Of a DNA stretch of 47,428 nucleotides, positions 24,906 through 33,118 are shown piece by piece (position 1 is the first letter of the stretch; the number at the start of each line of letters is the position of its first letter). Below the pieces are notes generated by a model. That model had not been told where the DNA came from. It was given only the letters and a program-made list of their open reading frames with translations, and searched no databases. This DNA is from Desulfosudis oleivorans (GTDB lineage: Bacteria; Desulfobacterota; Desulfobacteria; Desulfobacterales; SURF-7): assembly GCA_020723325.1 (NCBI GenBank), contig DYJD01000042.1, positions 1 through 47,428 of the forward strand. Reading direction: 5' to 3'. The translations under genes and the position numbers were made by a program.

Positions 24906-26463
24906 TTGAATCCAATACCTTTCGTACCAAGGCGGCCAGATCCGCCCTGACGATGGGTTTCATTATAAACCCTTTGATCTCTTTGTTTTCAGAACGTAGT
25001 TTCTCGAATTTTTCACTGTAGCCCGAACATAATATAACCGGAAGTCCGGGTCTGACGGCCATGAGCTCGGCAGCCAACTGATCGCCGGTCATTTTGGGCA
25101 TGTTCATGTCCGTGATGACCAGATCGATAGCCTTTGGATCAGCCTTGAAAGCCGCCAGGGCCTCCAGGCTGCCGGTTTGTCCGAGGACTTGATAGCCCAG
25201 TCTTTCCAGCATGGACTTTACGATGCGGACGATGGATTCCTCATCATCCACCAACAGGATCCTTTCGCTGCCCTGGATATTGGTGACCGCCTCTTCCGGT
25301 GATGCGGCCTTCTCTGGGCCCTCTATCAGCGGCAAATAGATCTTGAAGGCACTGCCCCTGCCCACTTGGCTGCTCACCTGAACGAGCCCGCCGTGGTCCT
25401 TGACAATGCCGAAAACCACCGATAATCCGAGACCGGTTCCCTTGCCCTGTTCCTTGGTGGTGAAATAGGGCTCGAAAATTTTCTCCAAGTTCTCAGGGGA
25501 GATTCCGTGCCCGGTGTCGGAAACCGAGAACAAGGCGTACTTTCCGGGCGTAAGGTTGCAGCCGGCCAATTCCTCGCTGCTCAACACTGTTTGAGTCAAC
25601 TGAATGGATATGGTTCCGCCCTCTTTTTCCACGGCATGATAGGCATTGGTGATGAGATTCATGGCAACCTGATGTATATTGGTGGGATCTGCCAAGACCG
25701 GCCCGCAATCGTTTTGAATGGAATGGATGATTTCAATATTGGATGGAATCGTGGCCCGGCTCAGTTTGACGACTTCTTTCAAAATGAGCTGAATCCGTAC
25801 CGGCATCTTATGATGCTCTTGTGGTCGACTGAAAGACAGAATCTGACCGACCAGATTGGCCGCCCGTCTGCCGGCTTCATGAATTTCCGCAGCTCTATCA
25901 TATTCCGGACTACCCGCGGGCAAATCCATCATCAGGAGTTCGGCCAGGGCCATGATGGGACTCAAAATATTATTGAAATCATGGGCAATGCCTCCGGCAA
26001 GGGTTCCAATGGCCTCGAGTCTCTGCATTTGGATCATGCGCTTTTCAAACAGCTTGCGCTCGGCGATCTCGCGCTTCAGATCCTTGAGTTTGCTCAATTC
26101 AATATGGGTGCGCACCCTGGCCATGACCTCTTCGGCCTGGAAGGGCTTGGTGATGTAGTCCACCGCCCCTTCCTGAAAAGCCTGGATTTTCTGATCGGGC
26201 ATTCCCAGGGCGCTGATGAAAATCACGGGAATCATTCGGAAATCCGGGTTTTGCTTCAGCCGGCGGCAGACCTCATAGCCGTCCAGGCCCGGCATGATTA
26301 TGTCCAACAGAATCAGGTCCGGGGAAATGGATTTCACGATTTCCATGGCTTCGAGTCCATTGGTGGCTACCCGCACTTCATATTCCTTTTTAAGCAATTC
26401 ACCGAGAACCCAAAGATTTGCCGGGGTATCATCCACGATAAGAATGATCTCTCTATTATCCAT
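24880..26463 (-). CDS. Soluble hybrid kinase: receiver-DHp-HATPase-receiver
   Basis: A 527-residue cytoplasmic kinase. An N-terminal receiver (1-120; LILLDIIMPGLDGYEV, TKPF) precedes the DHp H-box (GGIAHDFNNIL), HATPase (NAYHAV, DTGHGI, GTGLGLS) and a second receiver (LVITDMNMPKMTG, MKPI). The ATG at 26463 is chosen because it starts the receiver strand (MDNREIILIVDD) and has AGGGGA upstream; the frame is open 60 codons further without domain support. It lies 35 bases after the membrane hybrid kinase and overlaps the NtrC-type gene. Its kinase core and C-terminal receiver closely resemble those of that upstream kinase, so the two are paralogues. Confidence 0.9.
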   Translation of the reverse strand: MDNREIILIVDDTPANLWVLGELLKKEYEVRVATNGLEAMEIVKSISPDLILLDIIMPGLDGYEVCRRLKQNPDFRMIPVIFISALGMPDQKIQAFQEGAVDYITKPFQAEEVMARVRTHIELSKLKDLKREIAERKLFEKRMIQMQRLEAIGTLAGGIAHDFNNILSPIMALAELLMMDLPAGSPEYDRAAEIHEAGRRAANLVGQILSFSRPQEHHKMPVRIQLILKEVVKLSRATIPSNIEIIHSIQNDCGPVLADPTNIHQVAMNLITNAYHAVEKEGGTISIQLTQTVLSSEELAGCNLTPGKYALFSVSDTGHGISPENLEKIFEPYFTTKEQGKGTGLGLSVVFGIVKDHGGLVQVSSQVGRGSAFKIYLPLIEGPEKAASPEEAVTNIQGSERILLVDDEESIVRIVKSMLERLGYQVLGQTGSLEALAAFKADPKAIDLVITDMNMPKMTGDQLAAELMAVRPGLPVILCSGYSEKFEKLRSENKEIKGFIMKPIVRADLAALVRKVLDSNGENSHYR

Positions 26464-26498
26464 ATCCGTCCCCTGGAGATCTCCCTGATGCAGTTGGC

Positions 26499-29090
26499 TC
26501 AACCCATCTGCTTCATGCTTGAATCCAGTACCGTTCGCACCAAAACAGCCAGATCCGCCCGGGCTATTGGCTTCATTAAAAATCCTTTGATGCCCAAATT
26601 TTCCAAGTGCAGTTTTTCCAATTTTTCGCTGTAGCCGGAGCATAAAATGACCGGCAGATCGGGCTTGATGGCCATCAACTCCCCGGCCAGTTCATCGCCG
26701 GTCATTTTGGGCATGGCCATGTCGGTGATCACCAGATCAAACGCGTCCGGATCAGCCATGAAAACCGAAAGGGCCTCCAGACTGCCGGTTTGTCCGACCA
26801 CTTGATACCCGAGTCTTTCCAGCATGCGCTTTGCCACCTTGACCACCTTTTGCTCGTCATCCACCAGCAGGATCCTTTCCACGCCCCTTGGAAGGGCTTC
26901 CGCCTTTTCAGCCGGCAACGACGCCTCGGTGTTTTCCAAAAGTGGTAGATAAACGTGGAATGTGCTGCCTTTGCCGACCGCACTATTCATCCGGATGCCC
27001 CCGCCGTGATCTTTGATAATGCCGAAAACCACTGCCAAGCCGAGCCCGGTGCCCTTGCCTTGTTCCTTGGTGGTGAAATAGGGCTCGAATATTTTTCCCA
27101 GGATCTCCGGAGTCATTCCATGACCGGTATCGGCCACGGACAACAGGACATACTTTCCGGGTTCCAGACCGGCTTCCGTTGACTCAGGGCTGCCCAATAA
27201 GCTTTCCGTCAACTGAATGGATATGGTTCCGCTGTTTTTCTCCACAGCATGGTAGGCATTGGTAATGAGATTCATGGCGATCTGGTGCACATTGGTGGGA
27301 TCCGCCATTACCAGACCGCAATCTTTTTGAATGAATTGATTGATTTCAATATTGGATGGAATGGTGGCGCGGGTCAGCGTGAGCACTTCTTTTAAAATAT
27401 CCTGAATCCGGATGGGCGTCTTTTCATGCTCCTTTTTTCGACTGAAAGCCAGAATCTGATTCACCAGATTGGCGGCCCGTTTGCCGGCTTCATGGATTTC
27501 CACTACCTTTTCATGTTCCGGGCTGCCCGCCGGCAGATCTTCCAACAATATCTCCGACATGCCCCGGATGGGAAATAAAATATTGTTGAAATCATGGGCG
27601 ATTCCTCCAGCCAGGTTTCCCAGGGCCTCCATCTTTTGCGCCTGGGCCATGCGTTTTTCAAGCTCCAATTCTTTAGTGATGTCACGGGTCATCCACACGA
27701 AATTGACGATTCGGCCTTTCCCATCCTTCACCGGTGAAATGGAGCATTCAGCGTTGTACAGATTACCGTCCTTGCGCTTATTGATAATGCGTCCGGCCCA
27801 GCGCCGGCCGGAGAGCAAAGTCTCCCAAAGATTCTTATAAAATACATTGTCCTGCAGACCGCTTTTCAGGATACGCGGGGTGCGGCCGACCAATTCGTCC
27901 AAAGCATAACCGCTGATCTGCTCAAAGGCCGGGTTCGCAAAGGAAATCGTTCCATCCGTGCGCGTCACCACCACGCCCTCACTCGCTTGCCGCACCGCTT
28001 CAATTAATTGCTGCATCTCCTGCTCGGCTTGCTTGCGCGCCGTGATATCCGTGGCAATACCGCAAACCGCATAGGGTCGGCCCTCGATGGATAAGATCGG
28101 GAATTTTACCGAAATATAAATGTGCGGGCCGTCTTCTTGGGGAACAACTTCTTCCACTTCGATGGAACTTCCTCTCTCAAAAGCGTAGCGATCATGTTGC
28201 TGGAACCGCTCTGCATGTTCCGCAGGGAAAAGGTCATAGTCCGATTTTCCGATTACAGCCTGTCTGGTCATATGGAACAGCTCCTCGAAGCGCCGATTGA
28301 CGGTAATATATCGGCCTTCCAGATCTTTTAAAAATATCACCGTGCCGGACGCGTCTATGATATTTTGAAGTCTGTATTCGCTCTCCCGCAGCTTTTCCTC
28401 GGCCTGTTTGCGTTCGGCCAAGTCCCAGGCAAAATCCGCAAACAGAGAAACAATCTTGATGTCGGTTTCCGTATAAGTGCCCGGCTTATTCCCGACACCC
28501 AAGATCGCCAAGACCTTATCTTTACGGATTAAAGGCACCACCAGCTCGCGTATCAACGTCGCATGGCCCGGCGGCAACCCCTTTTTATTTGTCAGGGAAG
28601 CATAATCATTGTGGATGACCGGTTTGCGCTGGTGCACGCAATCCACCCAGACTCCGGCTTTGGATATTTCATAATGCAAGCCTTGAGCTTCAATTTTACA
28701 AAATTTCTGTTTGGTTCTGGTTGACCAGTTCTGGAGCGTCACCGAATTCTGGTCGGTTTCGACAAAATGATAAAAGCCGATGGAACTGCCGGTGAGTTTC
28801 TCCACTTCATTAATTGTCTCCTCCATCAGCTCAATTAAGGAATGGTTATCGGCAAATTTATAAAGCCGTGTACGGGCCTTTTCAATTTCCTCTTCACCCA
28901 TCATTCTGAAACGCGCTTCGCTTTTGTTTACAGCAGCTTGCATTTTCTTTAAACGGCGGTTCATAAAAAACAGCGCAGCAATAAAAACCATCAGGAGCAG
29001 CAAAACAACGAGGAGCGCGATTATTTCGATTTGATATTTTCCCCACTCGGCAAAGTGAGAGGAATTAAGGATACAGCCATTTGAATCCAT
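26499..29090 (-). CDS. Membrane hybrid kinase with GAF and two PAS domains
   Basis: An 863-residue kinase. One membrane helix is at about 22-45. A GAF domain covers about 75-235 (GSSIGFYHFVETDQNSVTLQ, RELVVPLIRKDKVLAILGVG). Two PAS domains follow (about 243-360 and 365-480), then the DHp H-box GGIAHDFNNILFP, HATPase (NAYHAV, DTGHGM, GTGLGLA) and a receiver (LVITDMAMPKMTG, MKPI). It heads the operon containing the soluble hybrid kinase and the NtrC-type activator. A promoter candidate is at 29201-29228. A GGA lies upstream of the ATG, further away than usual. Confidence 0.9.
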   Translation of the reverse strand: MDSNGCILNSSHFAEWGKYQIEIIALLVVLLLLMVFIAALFFMNRRLKKMQAAVNKSEARFRMMGEEEIEKARTRLYKFADNHSLIELMEETINEVEKLTGSSIGFYHFVETDQNSVTLQNWSTRTKQKFCKIEAQGLHYEISKAGVWVDCVHQRKPVIHNDYASLTNKKGLPPGHATLIRELVVPLIRKDKVLAILGVGNKPGTYTETDIKIVSLFADFAWDLAERKQAEEKLRESEYRLQNIIDASGTVIFLKDLEGRYITVNRRFEELFHMTRQAVIGKSDYDLFPAEHAERFQQHDRYAFERGSSIEVEEVVPQEDGPHIYISVKFPILSIEGRPYAVCGIATDITARKQAEQEMQQLIEAVRQASEGVVVTRTDGTISFANPAFEQISGYALDELVGRTPRILKSGLQDNVFYKNLWETLLSGRRWAGRIINKRKDGNLYNAECSISPVKDGKGRIVNFVWMTRDITKELELEKRMAQAQKMEALGNLAGGIAHDFNNILFPIRGMSEILLEDLPAGSPEHEKVVEIHEAGKRAANLVNQILAFSRKKEHEKTPIRIQDILKEVLTLTRATIPSNIEINQFIQKDCGLVMADPTNVHQIAMNLITNAYHAVEKNSGTISIQLTESLLGSPESTEAGLEPGKYVLLSVADTGHGMTPEILGKIFEPYFTTKEQGKGTGLGLAVVFGIIKDHGGGIRMNSAVGKGSTFHVYLPLLENTEASLPAEKAEALPRGVERILLVDDEQKVVKVAKRMLERLGYQVVGQTGSLEALSVFMADPDAFDLVITDMAMPKMTGDELAGELMAIKPDLPVILCSGYSEKLEKLHLENLGIKGFLMKPIARADLAVLVRTVLDSSMKQMG

Positions 29091-29200
29091 TTAATTTTTT
29101 CCGTTTTTTTCCGACAGGTGGATATTGCCGGACCACATCCCGGCCATAGGTCATTGGATGTGCCTGCTCCAGTTGATCTTTTCAGAGGGAAGATGTTTGT

Positions 29201-29228
29201 ATTATACATCAAAAGAAGGAAAAAACAA
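29201..29228 (-). promoter_or_regulatory. Candidate promoter of the kinase-kinase-NtrC operon
   Basis: On the minus strand TTGTTT (29223-29228) and TATAAT (29201-29206) are 16 bp apart, about 110 bases before the ATG at 29090. The -10 context TGTATAATACAA is the same as at 17114-17119. Confidence 0.45.
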
Positions 29229-29249
29229 TATGGATGAGTTGGGGAATAA

Positions 29250-30161
29250 TCAGGAAGCCCCCTCGGAATCGGGTTGAGGCGCGAAGTAGGTATTTTTGAT
29301 GCGAAAATAGTTGCGCATGACAAAGGCCAGGGGCCGGCGGATGGGATAGAGGTTTTTGGGCAAAAAGGTTAAGCGGTTGAGTTTGTCAAAACCTTCGATC
29401 ATGTCGGCGGCTTCCCAGGCAACGGTGGCGCCCTGCCTTGGGAAATTCCAGGTGTTGAATTTGCGTGCCAGTTCCTCGGTGCGAAATACCGCTTCAAAAT
29501 ACAACGGGCCTTTAAGGTGCAGGGGCTGCATCTGAGAGGCGCAGCGCACGGCCTCGGCCGCGGTGCGGCGCAATTGTTCCCGGCCCGCAGTCAGGTATTG
29601 ACGGCTTTTTTCACCGGAAGTATAGGTTTCCTTTTTCTTATTAACGACTACTGCCTTGGCCCAGGGCAAGGTCGCCAGGGCCTGAGCCACAGCAATGTCT
29701 TCGCCGGAGACGAAGCCGATGGGCATGCCCAGTTCTCCCAGGTACCCGCCGTAAATGTCCATCTCTGCCACCGCTTTGCCGTTTATCCTGAGTTCTGAAA
29801 AAATTCCGTAATGGGTATGCGGGAAAAAGGCATCCTGGGTTCCGGAGCCGGCATGAATGGCCACATACAAGACCAGATCAAGGCCGGTGATGTCGCCGAA
29901 CAGGGAAGGCTTGATATAATGCCCGCCCAGATATTCCGCCCTGGGGTCCAATTTGTTCACCAGACAGTTGAAGCCGACCTCATGGGTATCCTTGACCAAA
30001 ACCCTGGCGGCGCCGCCATCAAAGGCCCCAGCGACCACCTGATTCACATCCGCGGTCAGACAGGCACGACCGTACTGCCATTCCCGGGTCCCCATGCGGC
30101 ACTGGCGCATGCGCCAAATGCCGAAACTGCCTTCGATATCCGCAAAAACACCTACATACAT
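29250..30161 (-). CDS. M55-family D-aminopeptidase (DppA-like)
   Basis: A 303-residue metallopeptidase. The residues known as metal and catalytic ligands in Bacillus DppA occur at matching positions here: Asp8 and Glu10 (FADIEG), His60 (VKDTHEVG), His103 (AIHAG), His115 (FFPHTH) and Glu133 (AVAEMDI). The family hydrolyses D-amino-acid dipeptides in a di-zinc decamer; there is no signal peptide, so it is cytoplasmic. AAGG lies nine bases before the ATG. It follows the MarR gene by 12 bases, so it is the third gene of the nitroreductase, MarR and peptidase operon. The substrate is unknown; D-peptide turnover from peptidoglycan is one possibility. Confidence 0.92.
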   Translation of the reverse strand: MYVGVFADIEGSFGIWRMRQCRMGTREWQYGRACLTADVNQVVAGAFDGGAARVLVKDTHEVGFNCLVNKLDPRAEYLGGHYIKPSLFGDITGLDLVLYVAIHAGSGTQDAFFPHTHYGIFSELRINGKAVAEMDIYGGYLGELGMPIGFVSGEDIAVAQALATLPWAKAVVVNKKKETYTSGEKSRQYLTAGREQLRRTAAEAVRCASQMQPLHLKGPLYFEAVFRTEELARKFNTWNFPRQGATVAWEAADMIEGFDKLNRLTFLPKNLYPIRRPLAFVMRNYFRIKNTYFAPQPDSEGAS

Positions 30162-30173
30162 GATTGAAACCCT

Positions 30174-30581
30174 TTATTCCAATTTTCCCAACAAAATCTG
30201 CAAATGCCGCCATTCCTTGGGAGTGAAACGCCGGATGAAAGAGCCGTTGATTTCATCAAACAGGGCCAGAAAGGCGGCCTTGTGCTCCTTGGCTTTGGCT
30301 GAAAGATAGATGCGCAGGGTGCGGCGGTCGTTACTGTCCGGCCGTCGTTCCACCCAGCCGTCCCGTTCCAGACGGTCGATGAGGCCGGTAGTGGTGGCCC
30401 GGTCCGTAACCGTCTTTTCCGCCAATTGACTGGGCTGGGCTCCTTCCAATTCAATCACCGCCATTAAAATGAAAAACTGGGAATGGGTGAGATTGAACTC
30501 TGCAATGCGCTCCCGGTAATGGCGGGAGATCTTGCGGCTGAGGGAGCCCAATTGAAAGCAGATGCAATCCTGAAAAGTCAT
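30174..30581 (-). CDS. MarR-family transcriptional regulator
   Basis: A 135-residue winged-helix regulator. The recognition region is SQLAEKTVTDRATTTGLIDR and the wing is GWVERRPDSNDRRTLRIYLS, typical of MarR. Long N- and C-terminal helices would form the dimer. It starts three bases after the nitroreductase stop with GGTGG upstream. It probably represses its own operon until a phenolic or quinone-like ligand binds, as is known for many family members located beside flavin reductases; the ligand here is unknown. Confidence 0.92.
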   Translation of the reverse strand: MTFQDCICFQLGSLSRKISRHYRERIAEFNLTHSQFFILMAVIELEGAQPSQLAEKTVTDRATTTGLIDRLERDGWVERRPDSNDRRTLRIYLSAKAKEHKAAFLALFDEINGSFIRRFTPKEWRHLQILLGKLE

Positions 30582-30584
30582 TGC

Positions 30585-31253
30585 TTATTCCACCCAGGTG
30601 GTCAAATTCTCCGCCGGTTCACGTTCCGAGCGGATGTGGTTGGCCGGGAAATCCGGGTCCGGATAACCCAGGGCAATGGCAATGATCAAACGCTTGGATT
30701 CCGGAATGCCGGTGTGCTTGCGCACCAGTTCCGGGTATAAAATACCCTGGTCCTCAATGCAGGTGCCCAGGCCGAACTCCTGGGCCGCAAGGCAGATGTT
30801 TTGCATGGCCGCGCCGATATCCAACAAAGGACCGGCTTCGGTCAAGGCCTTGTCGCTGACGATGATAACGGCCATGGGCGCATCAAAAAATCGGAAGCCG
30901 CGTTCCAGCCACCAAACCCTTTTTTCCTTGTCTTCCCGGGGAATGTCCATGGCTTTGAACAACTGCTTAGCCAGGGCGATCTGGCGTTGTTTGTAAACAC
31001 TTTCATTGGGCCAGCCCACCACCAGGTGATCGGGCTGCATGGCGGCGCCGCTCCTGAGCTTTTCAACTATCTCGGCCCTGAGATTATTGAGTTTTTCACC
31101 GCTTACCACCACGAATTCCCAGGGCTGGGTGTTCATGGCCGAGGGTGCCCGGCAGGCGCTGCTTAAAATTTCCTTGATCACATCCTTTGGCACCGGCTTG
31201 GACGTAAACCCCCGGATGCTTTTCCGTTGTTGTATCGCCTCCATCAATTCCAT
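30585..31253 (-). CDS. Nitroreductase-family flavoprotein
   Basis: A 222-residue FMN enzyme. The N-terminal motif QQRKSIRGFTSKPV and SACRAPSAMNTQPWEF bind FMN phosphate and ribityl, and the C-terminal part has SAMLD-equivalent DIGAAMQNICLAAQEFGLGT. It should reduce nitro-aromatics, quinones or similar acceptors with NAD(P)H. AAGGAG lies eight bases before the ATG. It is the first gene of an operon with the MarR regulator and the M55 peptidase. The AT-rich region upstream contains an imperfect dyad near 31291-31306 that could be the MarR operator. Confidence 0.93.
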   Translation of the reverse strand: MELMEAIQQRKSIRGFTSKPVPKDVIKEILSSACRAPSAMNTQPWEFVVVSGEKLNNLRAEIVEKLRSGAAMQPDHLVVGWPNESVYKQRQIALAKQLFKAMDIPREDKEKRVWWLERGFRFFDAPMAVIIVSDKALTEAGPLLDIGAAMQNICLAAQEFGLGTCIEDQGILYPELVRKHTGIPESKRLIIAIALGYPDPDFPANHIRSEREPAENLTTWVE

Positions 31254-31338
31254 CTTGCCTGCTCCTTTCCTGCTTTCTAAATTTTATTAGCTAGTATAAA
31301 TATAGTTGGCATACAAATTATAAAAATGCAAACCATTA

Positions 31339-31368
31339 TTGACACATCTTTTACTTTTCGTGTATTTA
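31339..31368 (+). promoter_or_regulatory. Candidate promoter of the orphan binding-protein gene
   Basis: TTGACA (31339-31344) and TATTTA (31363-31368) are 18 bp apart, pointing to a start near 31375 and a leader of about 210 bases that includes a REP-like palindrome. Confidence 0.4.
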
Positions 31369-31468
31369 TAGCGTATATCCTATCCGGATTCGTATTCTTC
31401 TCCATTCCTGAATAGATTTGCCGTAGTTGTACTTGGCATCCAAAAAGTGATGAGGCCTTGATCGCTGT

Positions 31469-31495
31469 ATCGCGGCTGGAAGCCTCTCCCACAAT
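31469..31495 (+). repeat. REP-like palindrome, copy 2
   Basis: ATCGCGGCTGGAAGCC then TCTCCCACAAT: the same element as at 4382-4408, with one base changed in the stem, which weakens the hairpin. Confidence 0.7.
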
Positions 31496-31584
31496 GCAGG
31501 GCGGCGGGAAAATTGTTTACGGTCAAAAAGAAACCAAATCAGGAGTCATCCGGCTCCGAATGAATCTCACGCAAGAGGTGGACG

Positions 31585-32364
31585 ATGAAAAAAGCTCGCT
31601 TATTGTTCACTATGTGCTTTGCCATTTTATTATTCAACATTTCCGATTCCTATGCTGAACAACCCTTGACCATCTATTATTTCCCGAGACCGCCGCTCTA
31701 TATAACCGAGGCGGATGGAAAGGCCGGTGGATTTCTCATCGAGATTGTTAAAAATATCATGAAAGAAGCCGGAGTTCCCCATCTATTCAAAGAAATCCCT
31801 ACCAAAAGGATATTGATGAATATCCAGCAGGAAGAATATTCATGCGGCATTGGATGGTTTAAGAACCCCGAGCGGGAAAAATTCGCGATTTTCAGTGTGC
31901 CGATATACATAGATGGGCCCATCGTTGCCATTTTTAACAAAGAAAAAGCAGGAGCAATAAACCAACCTTTAAGCCTTGAACAATTATTTAAAAGCAAATT
32001 GGTTTTGGGAGTTATTGAAGGTTTTTCCTATGGAAGCTGGGTGGATGAAGCTATCACAAAATTCAAGCCCCAGTTAAGCGTGGTGAATGGCGAACAAATA
32101 CAGCTTATCAAAATGATTTTATTCAATCGGCACGACTACTCGTTGATGGGCATCGAGGAGGCGACTTGGATATTGGCGAATGATCCTGAATTCAAAGCGG
32201 AACTAACTATCGTCGGGATAACGGATGCCCCGCCCGGCAACATCCGCTATCTCATGTACAGCAAAGGCGTGGACCAAAAGACTATCCAACGCATTGATCA
32301 AGCCATTTCCGCTTTTGTTCGAACAGAGACCTATAAAAGGCTGACCGCTTTTGTCCGGCCGTAA
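31585..32364 (+). CDS. Orphan periplasmic solute-binding protein (SBP_bac_3-like)
   Basis: A 259-residue protein with a signal peptide (MKKARLLFTMCFAILLFNIS, cleavage near YAE). The fold begins PLTIYYFPRPPLYITEADGK, and the lobes include GKAGGFLIEIVKNIMKEAG and ECSCG-like positions (QQEEYSCGIGWFKNPERE), as in type-3 binding proteins. No permease or ATPase gene is adjacent, so it may feed a sensor or a distant transporter. AGAGG lies six bases before the ATG. A convergent PilZ gene follows across a hairpin. Confidence 0.85.
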   Translation: MKKARLLFTMCFAILLFNISDSYAEQPLTIYYFPRPPLYITEADGKAGGFLIEIVKNIMKEAGVPHLFKEIPTKRILMNIQQEEYSCGIGWFKNPEREKFAIFSVPIYIDGPIVAIFNKEKAGAINQPLSLEQLFKSKLVLGVIEGFSYGSWVDEAITKFKPQLSVVNGEQIQLIKMILFNRHDYSLMGIEEATWILANDPEFKAELTIVGITDAPPGNIRYLMYSKGVDQKTIQRIDQAISAFVRTETYKRLTAFVRP

Positions 32365-32386
32365 GATATTTATTGACGATATCCAA

Positions 32387-32407
32387 CGACAAGAGCTTCC
32401 CTTGTCG
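32387..32407. terminator. Hairpin between convergent genes
   Basis: CGACAAG (32387-32393) and CTTGTCG (32401-32407) form a perfect 7-bp stem with a 7-base loop exactly between the convergent binding-protein and PilZ genes. There is no strong T-run on either side, so termination is plausible rather than proven. Confidence 0.45.
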
Positions 32408-32408
32408 A

Positions 32409-32822
32409 TCACATGGCCGAATAGCGCCGGTCGTAGGCAAATCCATCCGCATGTTGGGGGATGAAATACGTTAATTTGGCCTGTTGCATGGATGTCAGAT
32501 TTTCGAATTTAATGCCGCACTGGCGGATGGTTGAAGGATCATCCGGTGCCAACAGACGACAAGGCGCATCCCACACCAAAGCTGCTTTGATCTTGGGCAG
32601 ATAAAAACCGCTGTCCGCCAACAGCATATCAAAACTTCTTAAAAGCCCCCCTTCCAGGGGTTTATCCAGATAACAAATCGCGATTCCACCCATGCTGATA
32701 TCCACGATCTGCCCCACTTTAAAGCGCGGACGCTTGATGATGGCAAAGGCATCTGATGGGACCTTAAACCGGCGATACTTCCGCCGGTCGGTGCTGAAAA
32801 TTCGGTCTAGAACGACGGTCAT
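32409..32822 (-). CDS. Single-domain PilZ protein
   Basis: A 137-residue protein with the cyclic di-GMP binding signature: the RxxxR motif in DRRKYRRFKVP (residues 13-18) and the D/N-x-S-x-x-G motif in DISMGG about 25 residues later. The rest is the PilZ barrel. It should bind cyclic di-GMP and pass the signal to a partner protein, since it has no output domain. A diguanylate cyclase is encoded 25 kb away in the window. GGGGG lies six bases before the ATG. It is monocistronic. Confidence 0.88.
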   Translation of the reverse strand: MTVVLDRIFSTDRRKYRRFKVPSDAFAIIKRPRFKVGQIVDISMGGIAICYLDKPLEGGLLRSFDMLLADSGFYLPKIKAALVWDAPCRLLAPDDPSTIRQCGIKFENLTSMQQAKLTYFIPQHADGFAYDRRYSAM

Positions 32823-33047
32823 TTTTCACCCCCGGCTGGTTGGTTGTTGACGAATAATATGGATCAGGCTAATGATCTTATCAGTCGGAACCTTCCGGTT
32901 CAAGGCCGTCTCATGCCGCTGCAGGTCACAGGTGGAATACGGTTGACGCCCGCTGGAAAAAGGGCCGAATTTGTCGGTCAGGTTGATCGCACAGTCAGCG
33001 TGGAACCAGGTAGAGACGGCAGAACAATCGCAACAGATCCGATATAC

Positions 33048-33074
33048 TTGACCATACGAAATTCATGCTATAAT
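33048..33074 (+). promoter_or_regulatory. Candidate promoter of cysE
   Basis: TTGACC (33048-33053) and a perfect TATAAT (33069-33074) are 15 bp apart, giving a start near 33081 and a leader of about 38 bases before the cysE ATG. The spacing is slightly short. Confidence 0.5.
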
Positions 33075-33118
33075 TTCAAGATAAATAAATTGTTAATGGA
33101 CAGGGAAAGAGAACCAAG

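Larger units (their letters stand above)
31254..31584. other. Divergent intergenic region, nitroreductase and binding protein
   Basis: A 331-bp region between divergent transcription units. It holds the nitroreductase ribosome site, an AT-rich imperfect dyad (CTAGTATAAATATAG near 31291-31306), a TATAAT on the minus strand at 31317-31322, a plus-strand promoter candidate (31339-31368) and a REP-like palindrome (31469-31495) in the presumed 5' leader of the binding-protein gene. Confidence 0.55.
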
